Assembly: GCA_006226425.1 (NCBI GenBank)
Contig: SBGX01000028.1
Span: forward strand, 41,163 to 105,162
Reading direction: 5' to 3'
Origin: Bacteroidota bacterium
Lineage (GTDB): Bacteria > Bacteroidota > Bacteroidia > Flavobacteriales_D > Crocinitomicaceae
DNA length: 64,000 bases
Below, piece after piece: positions 54,101 through 61,877 of the stretch. Made by a program: the position numbers and the translations under genes. Below the pieces are notes generated by a model. That model was not told the origin of the DNA. It was given only the letters and a program-made list of their open reading frames with translations, and did not search any database. Within the stretch, counting starts at the first letter, position 1. Every line of letters begins with the position of its first letter.

Positions 54101-54627
54101 TCCTTTCGTTTATGGGAGTATTCCTCGGACTAGTGATCTCACGTCAGAATTTTGTGATCATGATGACCATGATCGGAATCATCTCTCTGGCCGGAGTCGT
54201 GGTGAACAATGCCATCGTATTGATTGATTATACCAATCAGCTGATCAAGGGCCGACGAGAAGAATTAAAGCTTGGTGAATATGATCAAACTCCGATCGAC
54301 GAAGTCATTAAGGCCGCGGCCGAAGCAGGAAAAACCAGGTTACGTCCGGTACTTCTAACGGCGATCACAACCATTTTGGGACTGATCCCGCTGGCTGTTG
54401 GATTCAACATTGATTTCTTCAGCTTCTTCGCGACCTATGATGCAAAAATCTACTTCGGTGGAGACAATAACATCTTCTTCGCGCCGATGTCCTGGACGAT
54501 CATTTACGGACTCACCTTCGCTACTTTCCTGACACTCATCATTATCCCATCACTATACGTGTTGGTGACCAGATTCAAATCATGGATCTATCGACTGGGT
54601 GGATGGAAGATGCGAAGTAACTTCTAA
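51160..54627 (+). CDS. RND family efflux transporter permease
   Basis: An 1155-residue AcrB/MexF-type resistance-nodulation-division pump with 12 membrane spans and two large periplasmic loops (residues about 40-340 and 600-900). It is powered by the proton gradient. In TM4 the relay reads GMLVDNGIVIVENIYRHMDE: the first Asp of the usual Asp-Asp pair is present, the second is Asn. TM10 reads AGVVVNNAIVLIDYTNQL where AcrB has a Lys. This single-Asp form is common in Bacteroidota and related pumps. Substrates cannot be predicted. Last gene of the operon. Confidence 0.92.
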   Translation: MEKEFKGFGLTTLSVKNRKTVYLIAIIIFFGGLFSYNSMPKENFPELQIPEIYIGIPKPGSSPDYMADKITKSIEKELSGIRNIDEIKSNAVHGYATIQVKFNFDVSVDKALQKVKDAVDKARAKTDFPSLPVEPNIFELDPSQMPIMNINLRGPNASLLKEVAEDLEDQIEALPEINEVDIRGIQEQEMRIEVDPIRAQAVNVTLDDIQNAVNSEHQTISGGEVLMDGVKKTIRIEGEFESAEDMKKIIVKQDEFMPVHLEDVAEVYFGNADTTSYAREFGSPVVMLDVKKQGGENLLIAADKIEEIITTAQEDGTIPKSIQVSKTNDQSYNTRDMVSNLENSILFGIMLVVGVLLFFLGLRNALFVGIAIPLSMLMSFLILDAMGVTLNVMVLFSLVLALGMLVDNGIVIVENIYRHMDEGYSSTQAVIRGVGQVAWPIISSTGTTVAAFVPLAIWPGIMGEFMKYLPITLMIVLASSLFVALVINPVLAVAYMKVTDDQPRKKRVVLISAVFLFLGVLILLAGKMSLGNLLIFIGLMVLINAFILFPGTRAFQNAFLPRLERIYSRFLNFALSGRKPITFLLGTIGLFIFSVMLLGAFPPKVDFFPVNEPNYVNIFISHPVGTDIKQTNQTTLAVERELDELLKPIMDRDIKNNVPSEKRIIKSIISQVGEGTSDPAQGVSMGNTPHKGRITVNFVESQHRKGVMTSDILKDIQDRLKGKFTADIEISASKDEQGPPQGAPINIDVFGKGEYRLLIEEAEKIKSFLDRKNVPGVEKLKLNVESSRAEIPIYVDRDQIRKLNASTMQVGMAIRKALLGQDITTYNLDDESYDIVVRFNRERRDNFDVLLDQQLIFRNNKGKLLNIPIRSVIKDPKETTSYSAVIRKDEVPLVSIVSNVTEGFNANEVVQELKENMMDYEADDQLKEGISYKFTGQQDEQAKEMAFLSKALLIAVFMVLLIIVSQFNSYSAPVLIMFTVFLSFMGVFLGLVISRQNFVIMMTMIGIISLAGVVVNNAIVLIDYTNQLIKGRREELKLGEYDQTPIDEVIKAAAEAGKTRLRPVLLTAITTILGLIPLAVGFNIDFFSFFATYDAKIYFGGDNNIFFAPMSWTIIYGLTFATFLTLIIIPSLYVLVTRFKSWIYRLGGWKMRSNF

Positions 54628-54638
54628 GACAACATCCT

Positions 54639-54671
54639 GGGGCCACATTCAAATCATGTGGCCCTTTTTTT
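54639..54671 (+). terminator. Terminator of the efflux operon
   Basis: GGGCCACAT (54640-54648) pairs with ATGTGGCCC (54656-54664) around a 7-base loop, followed by TTTTTTT. It lies 12 bases after the RND stop. Confidence 0.9.
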
Positions 54672-54680
54672 GATCTTTTC

Positions 54681-55082
54681 TCAAGAACCGAACAAGGCAC
54701 TTAACACTTCATCCTTTCCTTTGTAAACAAGGTAATTGAATCGGATTGCCGGAAGATCTGCCGAGGGCTTCCATTTCAAACCAAATCCGGCGTGTGGCCC
54801 CTGCAATTTTAACTTGAAAGGCAACTTCGACTTTCGCTTCGGAGTCCGTGCCACCAGATTTAGGCCATTGAATCGTGGATTTTGAAAGACTAAAATCTCA
54901 TTTTTATTTGCCCGCTTCACTTTCCGGAGTACTTTCTTCTGAATTCTTTCTTGCTTCCTCTCTAATTTCATCAGACCATGTCTCTCTTTCCAATTCATTG
55001 TTTCAAGAGCTGCCTGGGCGAGTATGTCTTTTTGTAACAATACAAAAAGCAAGCAAGCGATATATTTTAAGAACTTCTTCAT
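54681..55082 (-). CDS. Small exported basic protein, unknown function
   Basis: A 133-residue protein with a signal peptide (FLKYIACLLFVLLQKDILAQ). The mature part is strongly basic: LMKLERKQERIQKKVLRKVK looks like a short helical stretch, followed by a beta-rich C-terminus (KLQGPHAGFGLKWKPSADLP). No family recognised. It has its own TAACTTTG box (55099-55106) 17 bases upstream of the ATG, which supports it as a real gene. Not co-transcribed with suf as far as seen. Confidence 0.6.
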   Translation of the reverse strand: MKKFLKYIACLLFVLLQKDILAQAALETMNWKERHGLMKLERKQERIQKKVLRKVKRANKNEILVFQNPRFNGLNLVARTPKRKSKLPFKLKLQGPHAGFGLKWKPSADLPAIRFNYLVYKGKDEVLSALFGS

Positions 55083-55098
55083 CTCTTTTGTTTTGAGA

Positions 55099-55106
55099 CA
55101 AAGTTA
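55099..55106 (-). promoter_or_regulatory. -7 box of the small exported protein gene
   Basis: Minus-strand TAACTTTG, full match, 16 bases before the ATG. No clear TTG at -33. Confidence 0.5.
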
Positions 55107-55156
55107 GGAGCAGAAAGGCCCCTATTGAAATCGAATTAAGCAAGGAAATATCGGGT

Positions 55157-55175
55157 AGTTGCGAAAATCGCAACT
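55157..55175. terminator. Hairpin after sufE
   Basis: AGTTGCGA (55157-55164) and TCGCAACT (55168-55175) form a perfect 8-bp stem with a 3-base loop, starting 13 bases past the sufE stop. On the minus strand no T-run follows, so it may be a weak or Rho-assisted terminator, or an mRNA 3' stabiliser. Confidence 0.45.
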
Positions 55176-55187
55176 CTTATTTTAAGA

Positions 55188-55601
55188 CTAGATCTGTCGT
55201 AATGCTTCCATCTTCATGCGCTTGATCATGCTGAGGAGACCATTGGAACGCGTGGGTGACAAATGATCATGCAAACCGATCTCTCTGATAAAGTGAAGGT
55301 CAGCTTTCGCGACAGACTCAGGTGACTCCTGATTAAGTACCCGTATCAAAAGTGAGATGATCCCTTTTGTAATGATCGCATCGGAGTCTGCCGTGAACTG
55401 CATTTTCCCATCTGAAATACCGGACTCCAACCAAACTTGTGATTGACAGCCCTGAATGAGTCGATCCTCCGTTTTCTTTTCCGGATCAATCAACGGCAAA
55501 TCCTTTCCCAACTCAATCAGGTGTTCGTATTTTTCCATCCAATCCTCAAAGAGGGAAAATTCCTCAATAACGTCTTGTTGTTTTTCTTCCAGGGTCATCA
55601 T
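55188..55601 (-). CDS. sufE: SufE family sulfur-transfer protein
   Basis: A 137-residue SufE that takes persulfide sulfur from SufS and stimulates it. The acceptor Cys is Cys52 in RLIQGCQSQVWLESG, exactly the family motif. It ends with the GLHDHLSPTRSNGLLSMIKR region typical of SufE. Its start overlaps the sufS stop (TAATG at 55599-55603), fixing a 1:1 coupling with SufS. Last gene of the suf operon. Confidence 0.95.
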   Translation of the reverse strand: MMTLEEKQQDVIEEFSLFEDWMEKYEHLIELGKDLPLIDPEKKTEDRLIQGCQSQVWLESGISDGKMQFTADSDAIITKGIISLLIRVLNQESPESVAKADLHFIREIGLHDHLSPTRSNGLLSMIKRMKMEALRQI

Positions 55602-56845
55602 TACTTCAACATCTTTACGGCTCGTTCCAGGGCATTCATAAATACATCTACCTCTTCCTTCTTATTATACATGGCAAAAGAAGCTCGCACGGTTCCGGGA
55701 ATTTGATAGAAATCCATGATTGGTTGGGTACAATGATGTCCGGTCCTCACGGCAACCCCCTGCTGATCCAATATGGTTCCCAGGTCAAATGGGTGAATTC
55801 CTTCCACCAGGAAGGACTGAACTCCTAACTTTTGTTCAGACTCTCCATAAATTCTGACGCCATCTATTTCTTTCAAGCAGGCCCCCAGGTAAGCACTCAC
55901 GGAAGCTTCATGTGCTTCAATTTCATGCATGTCAAATTCAGACAGATAATCCAGGGCAGCCCCCAATCCGATTCCTCCCACAATATTGGGAGTTCCTGCC
56001 TCAAACTTAAAAGGTAACTCATTGTAGGTAGTCTTTTCAAAACGAACAGTCTTGATCATATCTCCTCCCCCCTGATAAGGTGTCATGGCATCCAGCACGG
56101 ATTCCTTTCCGTATAGAACTCCCACGCCTGTCGGGCCGTAAATTTTGTGTCCAGAAAACACATAAAAATCACAATCCAAATCCACGACATCTATCGTTGT
56201 ATGCTGAACACTTTGTGCTCCATCGATCAAGACCCGGGCGCCATAATCACGAGCCTTTCGGATCATTTCCCTGACCGGATTCACGATCCCCAGACTATTG
56301 GACACATGACTTAGTGCCAACAACTTGGTACGAGTGCTTAACAGCTTCTCAAATTCCTCCTGGATCAACTCTCCCCGATCATTCATCGGAATGACCTTCA
56401 GTACACAGCCTTTTCGCTCGCAAAGCATTTGCCAGGGCACAATGTTCGAATGGTGCTCCAAATGGGAAATTAAAATCTCATCCCCTTCTTTCAGACTCTC
56501 TCCAAAAGAAAAAGCTACCAGGTTGATCGAATCTGTCGTTCCCTTCGTAAATATGATTTCTCGGTCCGAAGCGGCACCGATAAAATTTGCCACCTTTTTG
56601 CGGGCTTCTTCGTAAGCAGTCGTTGCTTGCTGACTGAGGTAATGTACTCCCCGATGGATATTCGCGTTCTCCAGGCTGTAATACCGTTCAATGGTATCAA
56701 TCACCCTTTTCGGTTTCTGCGTCGTTGCCCCATTGTCGAAATAAACCAACGGACGACCATGAACCTCTCTACCAAGCAGTGGAAAATCCCTTCTGATTTC
56801 TTCGAGTTCTAATTTTCTTTTTCCCTTCACTTCCGTTTCAAGCAC
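55601..56845 (-). CDS. sufS: Cysteine desulfurase SufS
   Basis: A 414-residue class V PLP enzyme that removes sulfur from cysteine. The PLP lysine is in VFSGHKIYGPTGVGVLYG; the active Cys is in VRTGHHCTQPIMDFY (about residue 370); the N-terminus carries VYFDNGATTQKPKRVID. Group II (SufS-type) features include the SufE partner. A product is SufS-bound persulfide for the SufBCD scaffold. Confidence 0.96.
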   Translation of the reverse strand: MLETEVKGKRKLELEEIRRDFPLLGREVHGRPLVYFDNGATTQKPKRVIDTIERYYSLENANIHRGVHYLSQQATTAYEEARKKVANFIGAASDREIIFTKGTTDSINLVAFSFGESLKEGDEILISHLEHHSNIVPWQMLCERKGCVLKVIPMNDRGELIQEEFEKLLSTRTKLLALSHVSNSLGIVNPVREMIRKARDYGARVLIDGAQSVQHTTIDVVDLDCDFYVFSGHKIYGPTGVGVLYGKESVLDAMTPYQGGGDMIKTVRFEKTTYNELPFKFEAGTPNIVGGIGLGAALDYLSEFDMHEIEAHEASVSAYLGACLKEIDGVRIYGESEQKLGVQSFLVEGIHPFDLGTILDQQGVAVRTGHHCTQPIMDFYQIPGTVRASFAMYNKKEEVDVFMNALERAVKMLK

Positions 56846-56857
56846 TTTTTCCCTTGT

Positions 56858-57604
56858 TTAGAGTTTGATATACCCCTGAGTGGTTATATGATTCAAATGG
56901 ATACGATGACTGTCTTCCACCATTTCTTCCATCTCCATGACCCGCACATGTTCCCGCCTTTCTAAAATTTTCCCGTCAATGATCCTCATCAACTGATATG
57001 TTTCCGAAGACACAGGAGCGTCTGCAGAAGTTTCATAAGCTGCCAACTGAATGCTTCGTTTGACTTCTCCACCAACAATCAGGCTGCCTATCACGTTCAT
57101 TCCTTCAAAGGCCGGACAGGCTTCATAGGAGTTATAGCGCAATTGCCAGATCATAATCGCCAGAGAATCGGAAAACTCCATTCGTCCAATAGCAAAACAA
57201 TTTACATCCCGAACCATGCCAATATCAAGGCTATCTACATACTGTTGGTACTTTCCGGATTGCTTAAGGGCTGAAATTTTGTGAAAATCATTCAGGTAAT
57301 ACTGATTGGGTGTTGTTAGGTCATCCCGATTCATTTTTCCACTTAGCTCCCGAACCTGCTTTGGAGTCAGCATTGTTCCATCTCCAGGAAGATGGCTCCA
57401 CATTTGAGTCAATCTCAGGCTATCAATCGCATAGTTATCCTTCTTTGGAAAGTACTCCATTTTGTCCTCCAAAGACTTCGGGTAGCTCATGGCCTTTTGG
57501 CTGAAACTTAATTGTTGAACAGCTTCCTCTTCTGGTGCCGTTTCTGAACAAGAAACAAGCATCAGCAGGGGCAGTACAGGAATAATGTTTTTCAAGATCC
57601 TCAT
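56858..57604 (-). CDS. Lipoprotein encoded inside the suf operon, unknown function
   Basis: The open frame starts at 57682 and overlaps sufD, but ATG 57604 gives MRILKNIIPVLPLLMLVSC, a lipoprotein signal with Cys19 (248 aa). The mature protein has a short Ser/Glu-rich linker and then a globular domain with no family I recognise (PGDGTMLTPKQVRELSGKM; GRMEFSDSLAIMIWQLRYNS). It is outward-facing, so it cannot take part directly in cytoplasmic cluster assembly, yet it is embedded between sufD and sufS on the same strand, 12 and 74 bases away. Confidence 0.75.
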   Translation of the reverse strand: MRILKNIIPVLPLLMLVSCSETAPEEEAVQQLSFSQKAMSYPKSLEDKMEYFPKKDNYAIDSLRLTQMWSHLPGDGTMLTPKQVRELSGKMNRDDLTTPNQYYLNDFHKISALKQSGKYQQYVDSLDIGMVRDVNCFAIGRMEFSDSLAIMIWQLRYNSYEACPAFEGMNVIGSLIVGGEVKRSIQLAAYETSADAPVSSETYQLMRIIDGKILERREHVRVMEMEEMVEDSHRIHLNHITTQGYIKL

Positions 57605-57678
57605 CCTAACGAAATTACACATAATCCCGGACAAAACTGTCCTTCGATTCCTTTTTTTGAAAAACCGGTTTTCCGGCA

Positions 57679-58947
57679 TCAAAGGACCCAGGCATATTTG
57701 CGCTCCAAAAGCGTATAAATGTGGCTATGAAGTTCTTCATTCCCCAATTGATCCAGCACTTCTCCAATAAAGGCTGAAACCATGAGCGAACGGGCTGATT
57801 TCTCTGACAAGCCACGAGCACGTAAATAGAATACGGCCTCTTCATCCAATTGTCCGGTAGTCGATCCATGCGAACATTTTACATCATCCGCGTAAATCTC
57901 CAATTCCGGTTTGGAATTAACCGTAGCCGAGTCGCTCAACAAAACGTTTCCGTTCGATTGAAAAGCATTGATCTTTTGCGCATCCTGACGCACAAATACT
58001 TTTCCGTTGAATACAGCTGTGGACTCTTCATCCATGACCCCTTTATACAATTCATTTGATTCACAGTGAGCCACTCGATGATCCACCGTTGTATGGTTGT
58101 CCACATGTTGTTTTCCTTTCAGAATATAAGCTCCGTTCAAGTGCGTCTCTGCATTGGAACCATCTACCCGGATGAATAAATCATTTCGAACCAATAGCCC
58201 ATCAAGGGTAATCGTATTGATTGAGAATTTGGAATCTCTTGCCTGACTCACATAACTTCTATTGACACAAAATCCCTGCGGATCACTATTCTGGATCAAA
58301 TTCAGGGTCAGAGTGGCCTGTTGATCCACTTGTATATTTGTCAAACTATGATTGAGACATTGCTCAGACTTTTCAGAATCATATAGAAAAATGAATTCCG
58401 CTGCTGCGCCTGACTCTATATGAATACTGTTTCTAACACCGGCATAATACTCGTTTCCTACTGTCAAAAAGAGACACTGAACGACCTGTCCGGCGGTCTC
58501 TCCCTTCCTGACATGAAGTTCAACCCCATCTGTGGCATAAGCCTGATTCATCGTATCAAAAAAATCAGCCTCATTCGGACGAACTGTTTCGAACTGTAGT
58601 AATTGATCCGCATTGCTACATGCCGTAATACTCAACGCACTCTCAGCTTGAATTTCCGAAAGTGATTCCTGGAAAAAGCCATTGACAAAAACCAACACGG
58701 ACCCCTCGATTCCAGGCACTAATTTTTCCTTTATCAGTTCACGACTGACCGTTTCTTCGTCGGAAATACGAAGATTAGCCCTTTTTAATTTTGCCAGACG
58801 GGTGTATTTCCATGCTTCCATCCTGGTCGTTGGCAGTTCCAGTGTAGCAAACTCCTTCCTGGCCTCCTTCGTCGAAGATGTTGAAAAAGCCGATGTACCG
58901 GACTGCTGAGCGATTTCAAATTTCTTTTCCTGAATTGCTTCTGTCAT
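57679..58947 (-). CDS. sufD: FeS cluster assembly protein SufD
   Basis: A 422-residue beta-helix scaffold subunit that pairs with SufB in SufBC2D. Diagnostic parts: RMEAWKYTRLAKL near residue 40, VDHRVAHCESNELYKGVMDE, and the C-terminal DDVKCSHGSTTGQLDEEAVF with the conserved His (KCSHG). The last region RSLMVSAFIGEVLDQL matches. Of normal length. Confidence 0.95.
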   Translation of the reverse strand: MTEAIQEKKFEIAQQSGTSAFSTSSTKEARKEFATLELPTTRMEAWKYTRLAKLKRANLRISDEETVSRELIKEKLVPGIEGSVLVFVNGFFQESLSEIQAESALSITACSNADQLLQFETVRPNEADFFDTMNQAYATDGVELHVRKGETAGQVVQCLFLTVGNEYYAGVRNSIHIESGAAAEFIFLYDSEKSEQCLNHSLTNIQVDQQATLTLNLIQNSDPQGFCVNRSYVSQARDSKFSINTITLDGLLVRNDLFIRVDGSNAETHLNGAYILKGKQHVDNHTTVDHRVAHCESNELYKGVMDEESTAVFNGKVFVRQDAQKINAFQSNGNVLLSDSATVNSKPELEIYADDVKCSHGSTTGQLDEEAVFYLRARGLSEKSARSLMVSAFIGEVLDQLGNEELHSHIYTLLERKYAWVL

Positions 58948-58962
58948 TTCGACCCTTTTTAA

Positions 58963-59721
58963 TTATTGAGCTGTCGCAAAGGACTCGCGAATCCAATCGT
59001 AGCCTTTTTCTTCCAATTCCAAAGCCAGTTCTTTCGGCCCTGATTTAACAATCCTTCCGTCGTAGAGTACATGTACCACATCGGGAACGATGTAATCCAG
59101 TAAACGTTGATAGTGCGTTATCACAACGGTGGCATTACTTGGAGATTTCAAGGTATTTACCCCATTCGCAACAATACGAAGGGCATCAATATCCAGTCCG
59201 GAATCCGTTTCATCCAAAATGGACAGCTTCGGCTCCAGCATGGCCATCTGAAAAATTTCGTTTCGCTTTTTCTCTCCTCCTGAAAAACCTTCATTTACGG
59301 AGCGTGACGCCAGTTTTGGGTCCAATTCTACAATCTTGGACTTCTCTCTTACTCGCGCCATGAAATCCTTGGCAGAAAGTTGAGCTTCTCCTCGATAAGT
59401 GCGAATTTCATTGAGTGCTGTCCGCAAAAAATTCACATTGGAAACCCCCGGAATTTCCACCGGATACTGAAAGGCCAGGAACAAACCTTCCCGGGCACGT
59501 TCTTCCGTTTCCAAATCCAACAGGTCTTTTCCATCAAAGTCAATCGTTCCTTCCGTCACTTCATATTCTTCCCGGCCAGCCAAAATGGATGCAAGGGTAC
59601 TCTTCCCTGCTCCGTTTGGTCCCATGATCGCATGTACTTCTCCGGCCTTTACCTCCAGGTTCAATCCCTTAAGGATTTCTTTTCCCTCGATGGAGGCATG
59701 TAAATTCTTAATACTTAACAT
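58963..59721 (-). CDS. sufC: FeS cluster assembly ATPase SufC
   Basis: A 252-residue ABC ATPase of the soluble SufBCD scaffold. Walker A is [16 protein letters not shown]; the signature is [14 protein letters not shown]; Walker B is [20 protein letters not shown], with the SufC-specific Asp-Glu-Thr-Asp-Ser-Gly-Leu-Asp. It has no membrane partner. Between sufB and sufD, 15-20 bases from each. Confidence 0.97.
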   Translation of the reverse strand: MLSIKNLHASIEGKEILKGLNLEVKAGEVHAIMGPNGAGKSTLASILAGREEYEVTEGTIDFDGKDLLDLETEERAREGLFLAFQYPVEIPGVSNVNFLRTALNEIRTYRGEAQLSAKDFMARVREKSKIVELDPKLASRSVNEGFSGGEKKRNEIFQMAMLEPKLSILDETDSGLDIDALRIVANGVNTLKSPSNATVVITHYQRLLDYIVPDVVHVLYDGRIVKSGPKELALELEEKGYDWIRESFATAQ

Positions 59722-59741
59722 TCTTTTATTTCTAATTTCTT

Positions 59742-61187
59742 TTATCCGACTGAGCCTTCCAGGCTTATTGCTAACAACTTTTGTGCTTCCACGGCAAACT
59801 CCATGGGCAACTGATTCAATACTTCCTTACAGTATCCGTTTACGATCAATCCGATCGCCTGTTCCTCACCGATCCCACGTTGCAAACAGTAAAAAATCTG
59901 GTCTTCACCGATCTTTGAAGTAGTTGCCTCGTGTTCTATTTTAGCCGTACTGTTCTTACATTCAATATACGGGAAGGTGTGCGCCCCACAGATATCTGTC
60001 ATCAGCAATGAATCGCACTGTGAGAAGTTTCGGGCATGCTCCGCGTTTTTGTGAATTTGTACCAGGCCACGATAAGAATTCTGTGACTGTCCGGCTGAAA
60101 TCCCCTTGGAGATGATCGTACTTTTTGTGTGTTTTCCCAGATGAATCATTTTCGTCCCGGTATCTGCCTGCTGGAAATTATTTGTCACGGCCACCGAATA
60201 GAATTCGCCTACCGAATAATCTCCCTTCAAGATGCAGGAAGGATATTTCCATGTTACTGCGGAACCTGTTTCTACCTGTGTCCAGGAAATCTTCGAACGA
60301 TAGCCGCACATTCCCCGCTTGGTCACAAAGTTGTAAACTCCTCCCTTCCCTTCTTTATCTCCTGGATACCAGTTCTGAACGGTGGAATATTTAATTTCTG
60401 CCTGATCCAGTGCGATCAGTTCGACCACTGCTGCGTGCAACTGATTTTCATCTCGTTGGGGGGCTGTACAACCCTCCAGGTACGAAACATAAGAAGATTC
60501 ATCGGCCACTACCAAGGTTCGTTCAAACTGTCCGGTTCCTCCTTCATTAATTCTGAAATAGGTAGATAATTCCATTGGACATTTCACTCCTTTCGGAATG
60601 TAGCAAAAGGAACCATCCGAAAAGACGGCGCTATTTAATGCTGCATAAAAATTATCCGTGGAAGGAACCACCGTTCCTAAATATTTCCGAACCAGTTCCG
60701 GGTGTTCCTGAACAGCCTCTGAAAAGGAACAGAAGATAATCCCCAGTTCTTTGAGCTTTTCTTTAAAGGAGGTCGCCACAGAAACTGAGTCCATCACAAA
60801 ATCTACCGCCACTCCGGTCAGACGTTGTTGTTCTTCCATCGAAATCCCGAGCTTATTCATGGTTTCCTTTAGCTCCGGATCCACGTCGTCCCAGGACTCA
60901 TATTTTTTTGTCTGTTTAGGGGCTGAATAATAAATAATGTCCTGAAAGTCTGGTTTTTCATACTTGACATGAGCCCATTCCGGCTCTTTCATCGTTTTCC
61001 AGATTTGAAAGGACTTCAAGCGAAATTCCAGGAGCCATTCCGGTTCATTTTTCTTAGCCGATATGAATCGAATAATGTCTTCATTCAATCCTTTAGGGGC
61101 TTTATCCGACTCAATATTGGTCGTAAATCCGTATTTGTACTCCTGATTTTCCAGGTCTTTGGCCAACTCGTGCTCTGTATAACCCAT
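59742..61187 (-). CDS. sufB: FeS cluster assembly protein SufB
   Basis: A 481-residue SufB, the main cluster scaffold of SufBC2D. Blocks: [60 protein letters not shown] with the conserved Cys, and [24 protein letters not shown] region ([15 protein letters not shown]). [20 protein letters not shown] closes the beta-helix. Complete. Confidence 0.97.
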   Translation of the reverse strand: MGYTEHELAKDLENQEYKYGFTTNIESDKAPKGLNEDIIRFISAKKNEPEWLLEFRLKSFQIWKTMKEPEWAHVKYEKPDFQDIIYYSAPKQTKKYESWDDVDPELKETMNKLGISMEEQQRLTGVAVDFVMDSVSVATSFKEKLKELGIIFCSFSEAVQEHPELVRKYLGTVVPSTDNFYAALNSAVFSDGSFCYIPKGVKCPMELSTYFRINEGGTGQFERTLVVADESSYVSYLEGCTAPQRDENQLHAAVVELIALDQAEIKYSTVQNWYPGDKEGKGGVYNFVTKRGMCGYRSKISWTQVETGSAVTWKYPSCILKGDYSVGEFYSVAVTNNFQQADTGTKMIHLGKHTKSTIISKGISAGQSQNSYRGLVQIHKNAEHARNFSQCDSLLMTDICGAHTFPYIECKNSTAKIEHEATTSKIGEDQIFYCLQRGIGEEQAIGLIVNGYCKEVLNQLPMEFAVEAQKLLAISLEGSVG

Positions 61188-61223
61188 ACGTTAATCTTAT
61201 TTGAGCTTTAGCTATTAAAATTG

Positions 61224-61547
61224 TTATACGGCGAAACTCTCACCACATCCACAGGTGCGATCGGCGTTCGGGTTGTTAAACACAAACCCTTTTCCGTTCA
61301 ATCCTCCGGAATAATCCAGGGTAGTTCCTATCAAATACAGGTAGCTTTTTTTGTCTACCACCACCTTGACCCCATTGTCTTCAAACACTTTATCTCCTTC
61401 TTTGTCTTCGTTGTCGAAAACAAGTTGATACATCAGACCGGAACAACCTCCACCCTGTACACCAACCCGGATAAAATAGCCCTTCTTCCCTTCTTCTTCC
61501 ATCAACTTCAGGGCCTGATTTTTTGCTGCTTCAGTTACTGTTACCAT
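61224..61547 (-). CDS. A-type FeS carrier (IscA/SufA/ErpA family)
   Basis: A 107-residue HesB-like protein that carries nascent FeS clusters to client proteins. The three Cys ligands are Cys35 (GGGCSGLMY), Cys99 and Cys101 (CGCGESF) at the C-terminus. It is the first gene of the suf operon and is translated from a leader of about 60 bases. SufA or ErpA role cannot be decided by sequence alone, so no symbol is given. Confidence 0.95.
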   Translation of the reverse strand: MVTVTEAAKNQALKLMEEEGKKGYFIRVGVQGGGCSGLMYQLVFDNEDKEGDKVFEDNGVKVVVDKKSYLYLIGTTLDYSGGLNGKGFVFNNPNADRTCGCGESFAV

Positions 61548-61617
61548 AAACTTCTAACAATTGATACTGCCTTTATCTTTATTTAGATTAATTTTAAATA
61601 AGCAGTTGTTCTGAGGG

Positions 61618-61648
61618 CAAAAATACCACTTTTATGGTATTGATGCAA
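61618..61648 (-). promoter_or_regulatory. Promoter of the suf operon
   Basis: On the minus strand TTG (61646-61648), 20 bases, TATTTTTG (61618-61625). Start near 61611, about 64 bases before the first ATG. The spacer contains the inverted repeat described separately. Confidence 0.8.
61622..61641. promoter_or_regulatory. Inverted repeat operator candidate in the suf promoter
   Basis: AATACCA (61622-61628), six bases, TGGTATT (61635-61641): perfect 7-bp arms placed between and partly over the -7 and -33 elements. The spacing and TACC/GGTA half-sites resemble sites of Rrf2-type (IscR/CymR-like) regulators, which sense FeS clusters or cysteine state in other bacteria. No Rrf2 gene is in the window, so identity of the regulator is inference. 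Confidence 0.55.
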
Positions 61649-61821
61649 AATTCTACCGATTGATTTCTATGTTCAAAAAAATCAGTTTAACTCTTCCATG
61701 CAGGGTCTCAGATTTTGAAAAAGACCTAAAACACTGGGAATAAGCCCTTTCTATTGCGTGTTATTTTTTTAACAAAATTTGGTTTAGGGGTTGTAATCTT
61801 AAAATTTTTATGACCAATTAC

Positions 61822-61851
61822 TTGTATTTGTCGACAAACCTGCTAATTTTG
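61822..61851 (+). promoter_or_regulatory. Promoter of the M43 protease gene
   Basis: TTG (61822-61824), 19 bases, TAATTTTG (61844-61851). Start near 61857, leader about 21 bases before ATG 61878. Confidence 0.8.
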
Positions 61852-61877
61852 CCCCACTAAAAACCAAATTCTTAATC

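Larger units (their letters stand above)
61548..61877. other. Divergent intergenic region between suf operon and M43 protease gene
   Basis: 330 bases with two outward promoters: the minus-strand suf promoter (61618-61648) with an inverted repeat in its spacer, and the plus-strand protease promoter (61822-61851). The middle (61650-61820) is AT-rich with one 24-codon ATG frame (61669-61743) that I do not accept as a gene. Confidence 0.6.

Noticed and set aside
61669..61743. 24-codon ATG frame in the suf/protease gap
   Set aside because: No promoter box upstream on the plus strand, it begins just behind the suf -33 element, and composition is not distinctive.
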